Positions 56,906 through 64,000 of a stretch of 64,000 bases of DNA are shown here, one piece after another (position 1 is the stretch's first letter; each line of letters begins with the position of its first letter). Both the position numbers and the translations under genes were made by a program. The DNA is from Taxillus chinensis (taxonomy: Eukaryota > Streptophyta > Magnoliopsida > Santalales > Loranthaceae): positions 9,912,078-9,976,077 of the forward strand of contig CM042088.1 in NCBI GenBank assembly GCA_023512835.1. The letters run 5' to 3'. The notes beneath the pieces are model-generated. The model was given only the letters and a program-made list of their open reading frames with translations. It did no database searches and was not told the DNA's origin.

Positions 56906-58271
56906 TGATGGTCCTTTGGAGCCTAGAGGGGGGTGAATAGGCTCTTATCGAAACTCTTTTTATTCTCTTATGACACAACACTTATCTAGTTAAGTGATAG
57001 AATCACTGCGGAAGACAACCAGATAGTGGAAGTATTTTGTTTTATTATCAAAAGATAAGTACAACAAAATAGAAGCAAGACTCTCTTACACTCTATTTAC
57101 AAAAGGATTCACACACTAGCCTAGATTATATCTTTGAGCTCTTGTGCATACATGAGGTTGATTCAGGCTCGTTCACCCGCATGCATACATTCAAATATAC
57201 AAGTATGAATATTTATACAAAAACATTCCTAAAAGACAGCCTTGGAACTTGTAGTTCTGGAATTCGTTCAGCACTAACTATTCCTCGGTAATCTCTCTGC
57301 CTTGACTGCTGCGGTTTGTGGAGCTCAAGATCTTGGGTTTGAAGAGTATAAGTGCCTTTCTGAGTTCCCAAATATAATTAAAGTTGTGTCCACATATCTG
57401 GGTGATCCACGTGTAAGATTCTTCAGGTTCTCGACAAGTTTGTCTTATATCGGGACACCACGAGCTGATAACCTTAAATGCGGTTAAGTTGAAGCAGCAT
57501 CTTCATAGTCTGGTGTAATTTTCCTTACTCCATAGCTAATGAAGCTCGGAACCTTACTCCGTGTCAGTGGTTGCTTACTCCGTATCTATTTGGTACTGGA
57601 ATCCTTAGTCCGTGTCAGCGCTTCCTTACTCCATGTGAATGAGAAGGTCGGAGTGCTTATTCCGTATCAGCGCTTCCTTACTCCGCATGTAAGTTCCTTA
57701 CTCCGTATGTAAGTTCCTTACTCCGTGTGAGTCTAAAGGATCGGATGGCTTACTCCGTACTAGCACATCCTTACTCCGCATGAGTAAGTGGTCCAGATTC
57801 CTTACTCCGCATCTGTACTTTCTTACTCCGTATGTATGAAAGACTCGGATGCCTTACTCCGTGTCGTCTTCACTTTAGTTCATTTGAGTGAAAGACTTAA
57901 CTTTTTAGCTTCATGTTGACTCTTTTACTCCGTGCGACCTTGTAGACCAAGATTCTTACTCCGCAACAGTTTGACTTAGTCCGTTTGAAGCATTAAGAGC
58001 AGATTTCGTAATCTGTAGCTTTTAAGTCCTTAGTCCGCACAAATGTTCCTTACTCTGTATGTATTGGTGACTTGGTTATTTACCAAGTGTTTGACGACAC
58101 TCACTCTTGTCCGGATCAGGATTATGTATCCTGTCCTTAGCTTTGCTCTCACGAGTGTATCTCCAGATTAATAACATATCTTTCTGCAATGATCAAAGAG
58201 ACACAAAAGATCTCAGATCAAATTACATAGGGCTTTATCAGCATTATCCAAATTCTGGGCTTGATCCAACA
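56906..58271 (-). repeat. C2 5' LTR (1366 bp)
   Basis: Partner of 45297-46682, with the same ends and TTACTCCG array (about 57520-58060). It is one 20-bp unit shorter. Followed by the target duplicate ATAAT and then the right arm of the foldback. Confidence 0.93.
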
Positions 58272-58424
58272 ATAATTATTATTATTAAAATAAATCATAC
58301 ACTCTTTTTTATTATTATTATCATTACTAATAATAATAATAGTATTATTATCGTTATAATTGTTTATATGTTATATTATAAGTATATATACTAAATATAT
58401 AAATATATATAATAAAAACAGTTT

Positions 58425-58540
58425 AGCCTGATGGTTGAGTGACATGCTCCTTGCAGGGGAGGTCTTAGGTTTGACTCCTCATCTTGGCAATATTTTTCCA
58501 GGATTTTCGCGTAGGTCGGCTGGGAAGGTGGGGCGGTTAT
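58425..58540 (+). repeat. tRNA-like SINE head or fragment
   Basis: A box-A-like TGGTTGAGTGA at 58432-58442 and a box-B-like GGTTTGACTCC at 58468-58478 have the order and approximate spacing of an RNA polymerase III promoter of a tRNA-derived SINE (…ggaggtcttaggtttgactcc…). The 5' side merges with the end of the foldback and the 3' side is cut by the Ty3-E LTR, so no tail or target duplication can be seen. It is not a functional tRNA: no cloverleaf could be drawn. Confidence 0.4.
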
Positions 58541-60222
58541 TGTCACGCCCCGGATTTTCAACCCGAGGAAACCGGTACGTGACTCCCCTTTTACCCACAC
58601 AGAGGGCAAAGGGGTTAGGATACAAATCAAGAATTTAACATTTTAAACATTCACAACACATTCAAGAAAAATAAAGTCCACCCAAGCAGTCCACAAACCA
58701 AATCAGTCTTTATTACAAAATCCTCTTTTCAATCCATCCCCATTGGGGTTACATCAGTTCCCATAAAAATAACATAAACAGTAAAGTAAATAAGGTCTTC
58801 CACCTTGGGGTCCCACCTAACGCCTGTAGGTTCCTGTAAAGAAAACAACATGGTAGGAGGGGTGAGCAACCACGACTCGTTAGGGATCAAGTCTCCCCAA
58901 CCCATCCCATGCACCTAATACCTACATGCCTTGTGTACAAGTCTTGTGTTGTGATACAATTATTCCACCAGATATAACTACAAGGTTATAGCGAGCAAAT
59001 ACAATCACACACAAGCTGGTACATAAACACTCCCGGGCTTCCACGGCCCACCGGGTTCCAAGAACATCCCGGGCTTCCACACCCACCGCGTTCCAAGACC
59101 GATCCCAGGCTTCCACACCACCGGGTTCCAATACCAGTCCCGGGCTTCCACAGCCACCGGGCTTCACAAAACAAGACACACACCACTCGGGCATAAAACC
59201 AAACACTTAGCGGGCACACCTTCACAAGTGTACAGACCCAGTCATTCAGGCATAAAAACAAACACTTGGCATGCACACCTTTACAAACACATACTGGGCA
59301 TTGTCACACAAATAGATTCACACATGCATTTTATCAAACATTTAACATGCACTGCCTACTCTATGTCAGAATCACATCAAAACGCCATTGAAGGCCAACA
59401 TCTATATAGGAGATCACACCTATATGGATTACATATGTATATATAGCAGATATAACCCATAATCTGCCCTAGGACCCTAGGACAGAGGAGGATTTAGGAA
59501 GAACAGAACCCCTACCTCAAGTAAAACGCAACAACACAGCACTGTCCCGATCCCACGTCGAACGCCGTCCACCCATGAAGCACCGACCACCCACGCAAGA
59601 CGCCCGGCAGCAACCAGGAGCTCTCCTTCCCTCTCTCTCTCTCTCTCTGCGACGGCTGGTGGAGCAACAAACCCTAACCCTAAAACAGAGGGGCTTCTCC
59701 TCCTTATATAGACAACACAACATCAAAACGACGTAGTTTTGATTAAGTGAATCACAGGATCAAAACGACGTAGTTTTGATCACACAAGTTAGCACCTTTC
59801 CGCACCCATATAGGCCAAAATACTCAGAATTTCAACATGGTCCTTTGGAGAAAGATTATTAGAATGACAAAACCAAGGGAACCATGCAAAAATATGCCTG
59901 CACGCCAATTTGCACGTGAATTCCCCAATTCACGTGCAACTCCATATGCACTCCAAATGCTCTCAAACTTCACCTCTAGTCTCCTTGCATCATTTAGAAG
60001 ACAACCACACTTGCACGTGAATTGGACCCATTTCACGTGGACCTCACATACACGTCAGTTTGGCCTGAAACTTCTGTGGTAGATAGAGGACATCATTCTA
60101 AGCATCTTTCCTTTTGCACGTGAATTCATTGGAGTCCATTCACTAGGTCAAAATCTAGAAAAACTAGAAAAACTCTACTCAGAAGGCAAAACTGTGACTA
60201 ACTCAAGGTACGGGTCCTTACA
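58541..60222 (-). repeat. Ty3-E 3' LTR (1682 bp)
   Basis: TG...CA ends, next to the polypurine tract. The U5 side (58541-58900) and the 'cgggcttccac..ccaccgggttcca' repeats (59030-59165) match Ty3-C. The R region has (CT)n and CCCTAACCCTAA. The U3, however, matches Athila LTRs rather than Ty3-C. Confidence 0.93.
59704..60160 (-). promoter_or_regulatory. Ty3-E U3 promoter module (TATA, two ACGT palindromes, CACGTG array)
   Basis: In plus coordinates: TATA (59704-59710, minus strand CTATATAAGGA), palindromes at 59722-59743 and 59759-59780 (period 37), then CACGTG-type sites at about 59911, 59931, 60014, 60034 and 60118. The interval 59890-60150 aligns with Athila F 18448-18700, including the near-identical 'cttctgtggtag.tag..gacatcattctaag' block. 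It is therefore the same promoter module in an element of another lineage. Confidence 0.75.
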
Positions 60223-60240
60223 TCCTCTCCCCCTTAAGAC
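60223..60240 (-). other. Polypurine tract of Ty3-E
   Basis: The minus strand reads AAGTCTTAAGGGGGAGAGGA directly before the LTR start TGTAAGGACC. It is preceded by TTTTCGAGGACAAA, the same 3' motif as in Ty3-A. Confidence 0.9.
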
Positions 60241-60545
60241 TTTTTGTCCTCGAAAAGAAATGACATACGAGGAAAACAACCACAAGCTACCCATTTGCCA
60301 CCCGGCAAGCCACAACACCCAAATGAGTCATATATCGCACACAGCACATAACAGCACATAACAAAGTACCACCATAATCCATAACCACAATAATGCATAT
60401 AATACATGTCCGCATGTCACGAATATACATCTCAAAACACATCACAAATAAGAACACATGTCTTTAAAAGACAATACAATTCCAAATCGTACACAACTAA
60501 TACAAAACACATCACTATCCCTTGGCCAACAGCCACCTCCCACGC
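60241..60545 (-). other. Ty3-E 3' untranslated region
   Basis: AC-rich on the plus strand, between the integrase stop and the polypurine tract. No gene seen. Confidence 0.7.
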
Positions 60546-62090
60546 TTAAGATTGTTCGTCCTCGAACAAGTCTGGGTGCTGCTCACGCATCACGGACTCA
60601 CGTTCCCATGTCTCCTCCTCAATGCCACGGTGCTGCCACAGCACGCGAACCAAAGGAATAGCACGACCACGCAAAAGCTTCTCGCGCCGATCTAGGATAC
60701 GGAGAGGGGCCTCAACAACGGACATGTCATCCTCAATGTCCAATGTCCCCCAATTGATGACATGAGTGGGGTCAGGGTGATACTTCCTCAACTGGGACAC
60801 GTGAAACACGTTGTGCACTCGACTCAGCCGCGGTGGTAACGCTAACCGGTAGGCCACAGGCCCGACACGATCCAGAATCTCAAAAGGACCAATAAACCGC
60901 GGAGATAGCTTGGAACCTCGCCCAAACCGTCGATGGCCACGACGTGGGGAAACACGAAGAAACACATGATCACTAACAGAAAACTCCAAAGGTCGCCGCC
61001 GCTGATCCGCATAAGATTTCTGCCGACTCGAGCCGATAACAACCGCTGTCGAATCAACTTAACCTTCTCGGTAGCCTCTTGAACCAAGCTGCGGTCCCAA
61101 GAGAGCTGTCTCCCCCACCTCGGTCCAACACAAAGGTGAGCGACACGGTCGCCCATACAACGCCTCAAAAGGAGCCATCCCAATGGATGCCTGATAATCG
61201 TTATTGTAGGCAAACTCCACCAAAGGAAGGTGAGTTGCCCACGAACCCCCAAAATCTAACACACGGGCCCGTAACATGTCCTCCAAAGTCCGATTCGTCC
61301 TCTCTGTCGACCGTCGGTCTCGGGATGAAAGGCTGTACTCAAGTGAAGCTTGGTCCCCATAGCCTCCTGCAAACCTGCCCCGAAAACGGGAAGTGAACCT
61401 CGAATCCCGGTCGAGACAACCGATGATGGTACTCCATGCGGTCTCACAATCTCGTTCATGTACAACTGACTCAAGGTCCCAATGGAGTCCCGCTCGTGAA
61501 CAACAAGGAAATGGGCCGACTTTGTGAGTCGATCCACAATCACCCAAATCATGTCCTTCCTCCCAGGTGGTGGGTGGAAGACCGATCCACAAAGTCCATC
61601 GCGATATGGTCCCACTTCCACTCCGCTATGGGCAACGGCCGTAACATGCCCGCCGGCCGCCGATGTTCGCCTTCACCTGGCGACACGTGAGGCACCTCGA
61701 AACAAAGGCAGCCACATCGCGTTTCATCCCAGGCCACCAAAAATGTCCCCGAAGCGCATGGTACATCTTCGTACCCCCCTGGATGCACAAGAACTCTAGA
61801 TTGGTGAAACTCCCTCATCACCTCATCCCCGAGGGAAGAAGCTACTACCAACCGCCCCTGAAACGACAACTCATGCTCAGGACCCTCTGTCCAGTCCTCA
61901 GATAGTTCCCTAGCCTCAATACGGGCACAGAGAACCTCACACGCAATGTCACCCAACTGTCCCTCCCGGACGCGCTGGTACAACTCAGGCACAACCACCA
62001 AAGGACTCAGGACTGTCCCACCATCATGAGCAACAGGCTGCAGCTGCAACATTGCCAACTGCTCCATCAGCTTCCACTCTCTCACGGCCA
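60546..62090 (-). pseudogene. pol: Ty3-E pol: integrase with chromodomain-like C-terminus
   Basis: Pieces in three frames. 62211-61549 holds the zinc-finger region (REFHQS...HPG) and WDHIAMDFVD (first core Asp). 61621-61256 holds MIWVIVDRLTKSAHFL and STAFHPETDG. 61592-61059 holds ERTNRTLEDMLRA (core Glu nearby), LPLVEFAYNNDYQASIGMAPFEALYGRPCRSPL. 60989-60546 holds DHVFLRVSPRRG, KLSPRFIGPFEIL, VGPVAYRLALPP, VFHVSQLRKYHPDPTHV and the ending IPLVRVLWQHRGIEEETWERE...LFEDEQS. The chromodomain-like tail is the feature that places the element in the chromovirus Tekay/Del group. Confidence 0.9.
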
Positions 62091-63223
62091 CCTCAGCTTT
62101 CCCTTTACTGCTCAACGCGTCAGCTACAACATTACCCTTGCCCGGGGTATAGGCAAGAGTAAAGTCAAAGGTCCGCAAATACTCCACCCATCTCCTTTGC
62201 CTCAAGTTCAAGTCCTTCGAGTAAAGATGTCATCGAAGGCTCTTGTGATCCGAGAACACTACAAACTTTTCCCCCAAGAGGTAGTGCTGCCAACTCTTCA
62301 GGGCGAAGATGACGGCCGCTAACTCAAGGTCATGAGTAGGATAATTCTGCTCATGAGGCTTCAATTGCCTCGACCCATAAGCTACCACACCGTGCTCTTG
62401 CATAAGCACACACCCCAAACCAACCCTGGACGCATCACAATACACCTCATACGGAATATCCTCCCTAGGTAACCTCAACACAGGTGCAGTGGTCAAACGG
62501 GTTTTGAGAGTCTCAAACGCCTGCTGGCACTTGTCTGTCCACTCAAATTTCACTCCTTTCCTAGTCAACGCCATCATAGGAGCCGCCAAACGGGAGAACC
62601 CCTCGACAAAACGACGATAGTACTCCGCTAAGCCAAGAAAACTACGGATCTCAAAAACGTTGGTTGGCCTTGCCCACGATGCCACGGCCTCAATCTTGGC
62701 TGGGTCCACCCTAACTCCCTCACTGACACCACATGGCCAAGAAAGTGAACCTCCTGCGGCCCAAACTCACACTTGCTAAACTTAGCAAACAATGCTGGTC
62801 CCTCAAGGTTTGCAACACTGTTGCCAAGTGCTCCACATGCTCCTTCTCATTCTTGGAATACACCAAGATATCGTCGATAAACACCACCACGAACGAGTCT
62901 AAGTATGGGGCAAAGACTTGGTTCATCAAATGCATGAACACCGCTGGCGCATTAGTGAGCCCGAAAGGCATCACGACCCACTCATAATGCCCATACCCGC
63001 ACCGAAAAGCCGTCTTAGGGATGTCCTCCTCCCTAACCCCGAGCCGGTGATACCCCGACCGTAAATCTATCTTGGAAAACCACCGGGCCCCACTCAACCG
63101 GTCAAACAGGTCATCTATCCAAGGCAACGGGTACTTGTTCTTCACAACCACTGAATTCGACTTCCCGTAGTCGATGCGAGACGAGCGTGCCATCAGCCTT
63201 CTTAGCAAAGAGCACCGGAGCAC
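62091..63223 (-). pseudogene. pol: Ty3-E pol: reverse transcriptase (main part) and RNase H
   Basis: RT frame 63223-62720 shows [50 protein letters not shown] and FIDDILVYS (near 62860-62880). A frameshift near 62800 leads to 62709-62230 with [59 protein letters not shown] and VFSDHKSL, then a small double frame change at 62230 and the RNase H end (FTLAYTPGKGNVVADALS). At 33345 of Ty3-C the homologous codon is a stop; here it is CAA. Confidence 0.92.
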
Positions 63224-64000
63224 CCCAAGGTGAGGTACTCGGTCTAATATACCCCTGGCCCACCAACTCCTCGATTTGCCTCTGAAGCTCCCTTAGCTCA
63301 GCTGGCCCCATACGATACGCTACTTGGGAAATCGGACCCATCCCCAGCACCAACTCAATGGTGAACTCCACACTCCTCTTAGGTGGCAAACTCCTCAACT
63401 GCTCAGGAAAAACATCCTGAAATTGGTCCACGACAGCGGGCCACACCCTCTTTTCCACCTTACCCTCCTTCGCAAAGGTCAGGGCTGCCAACCTGTGGGT
63501 AATGGCACCCCACTGGTCCAACACTGGCCCGGCCCGACTCGCCTCACAATCCCACTCCCCCTGCAGGGTGCAAGAGGTCCCTGCAGGTGTCACGAAGGAC
63601 ACACGCCGCCGACAACAATCTATCTTGGCCTGGAAAGCCATAAGCCAATCCATACCCAAGATTAGGTCAAAAGTCCTCAAAGGCATCATATGCAAGTCAA
63701 AACTCAACTCCACCTCGCCTATGGTTAACACACAGTCACGACACACTCGCCGTACCTCAATCATGCCTCCCACCGGAGACTCCACAACTAGGGGCCTCGC
63801 GGCCTCCACACAGGCTAACCCCAAGCCGTCTATTACAAGCTCAGCAACAAACGAACATGATGCACCCGTATCGAAAAGAACAGAAGCTAATGTACGGGAG
63901 ATCAAGAGGGTACCTCTAACCACCGATGGTCCTGCTCCACCCTCAGCTGGTGGGGGAGGTAGCTCAGCCTCCTCCGGGTACGTCGCCTCCAGCGCAAACA
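63224..64000 (-). pseudogene. pol: Ty3-E pol: protease and start of RT (open to window edge)
   Basis: The frame enters from beyond 64000 with a Pro/Glu-rich segment ([14 protein letters not shown]) like that preceding the protease in Ty3-C. Protease [15 protein letters not shown] lies near 63850-63880. [17 protein letters not shown] and [13 protein letters not shown] follow, and then the first RT blocks ([41 protein letters not shown]). A frame change near 63180-63200 separates it from the main RT frame. The CCHC knuckles and gag are outside the window. Confidence 0.92.

Larger units (their letters stand above)
45297..58271 (-). mobile_element. C2: Sirevirus-like Copia retrotransposon with extra Ulp1-like ORF
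   Basis: 12,975 bp with LTRs 45297-46682 and 56906-58271 and target duplication ATAAT at 45292-45296 and 58272-58276. Minus-strand order: 5' LTR, Met-tRNA primer site, gag, protease, integrase, RT, RNase H, spacer, extra ORF (49542-46922), polypurine tract ATTGGGGGAGAT, 3' LTR starting TGTTGGATCAAG. Same plan as C1. LTRs look about 96-97% identical by eye. gag-pol has several frameshifts and stops, so it is inactive. It inserted into the AT-rich foldback. Confidence 0.93.
43163..58428. mobile_element. AT-rich long inverted repeat (foldback/MITE-like), split by C2
   Basis: The left arm starts GGCTAAACTGTTTTTG at 43163 and the right arm ends with its complement, AAAACAGTTTAGCC, at 58428. After removing C2 (45297-58271 plus one ATAAT), the arms pair over roughly 850 bases: 43200-43560 with 45060-45290 and 58272-58400, and 43610-44035 with 44270-45050. 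The centre contains a direct duplication of about 430 bases (about 44055-44405 and 44510-44840). There is no coding capacity. Flanks are TTA on the left and TGA on the right, so a Harbinger-like 3-bp TTA duplication is possible but unproven. Confidence 0.7.
58541..64000 (-). mobile_element. Ty3-E: Tekay/Del-like Ty3 retrotransposon, 5' part outside window
   Basis: Minus-strand element of the same family as Ty3-C: pol is highly similar and LTR ends match (TGTAAGGACCCGTA... to ...CCGGGGCGTGACA). Visible parts are protease, RT, RNase H, integrase with chromodomain-like end, polypurine tract and the complete 3' LTR. It supplies the integrase that Ty3-C lost. Pol has several frameshifts. The expected target duplicate left of the LTR is GTTAT (58536-58540); its partner lies beyond 64000. 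Confidence 0.92.

Overview
This is plant nuclear DNA. In 64 kb I find no ordinary host gene, rRNA or tRNA gene, CRISPR array or prokaryotic operon. Everything I can identify is mobile-element sequence. The evidence is plant-specific LTR-retrotransposon lineages with their primer-binding sites, polypurine tracts and 5-bp target duplications: Sirevirus-type Copia, Tekay/Del-type Ty3, and Athila-type Ty3. The window looks like a heterochromatic nest of elements inserted into elements. I cannot name the species.

Layout. 1-7637: Ty3-A (+), a Tekay-like element whose gag-pol is mostly replaced by non-coding DNA. It sits in the LTR of Ty3-B, of which only 7638-8293 is visible. Ty3-B itself interrupts the gag of C1, a Sirevirus-like Copia element (+) that runs in pieces from 8294 to about 43162. 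C1 is further interrupted by an Athila-type solo LTR (11363-12870, TSD ATCTC), by Ty3-C (16252-34262, TSD CCACA) and, in its 3' LTR, by D, a 4.6-kb non-autonomous element (38091-42688, TSD ATCAC). Ty3-C carries a full-length Athila element F (-) in its 5' LTR (17350-28406, TSD GAAGC) and a second solo LTR in its gag region (29505-31002, TSD AGGGC). To the right, a long AT-rich foldback (43163-45296 plus 58272-58428) was split by a second Sirevirus-like element, C2 (-) (45297-58271, TSD ATAAT). A tRNA-like SINE fragment (about 58425-58540) and a further Tekay element, Ty3-E (-) (58541 to the right edge), close the window.

The most interesting content has two parts. (1) Both Sirevirus-like elements carry, downstream of pol, an extra reading frame of roughly 870-955 codons. 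It has an N-terminal domain resembling the 'putative plant transposon protein' family, a low-complexity/coiled-coil linker and a C-terminal Ulp1-like (C48, SUMO-protease-type) domain. Each is preceded by its own TATA-like box and pyrimidine-rich leader. In C1 this frame is split by the 18-kb Ty3-C nest, yet it stays exactly in phase when the insertion and one TSD copy are ignored. (2) The U3 promoter of Tekay element Ty3-E is collinear, over several hundred bases, with the U3 of the phylogenetically distant Athila LTRs (CACGTG array, then a 22-bp ACGT-centred palindrome, then TATA). Its sister element Ty3-C has a different U3. This suggests promoter modules have moved between retrotransposon lineages.

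All coding regions look inactive. C1 and Ty3-C are broken only by in-frame stop codons, nearly all explainable as C-to-T or G-to-A changes. F, E and parts of C2 are broken mainly by frameshifts. Counts of differences and frame phases were made by eye; family names rest on motif recognition, not on a database search.
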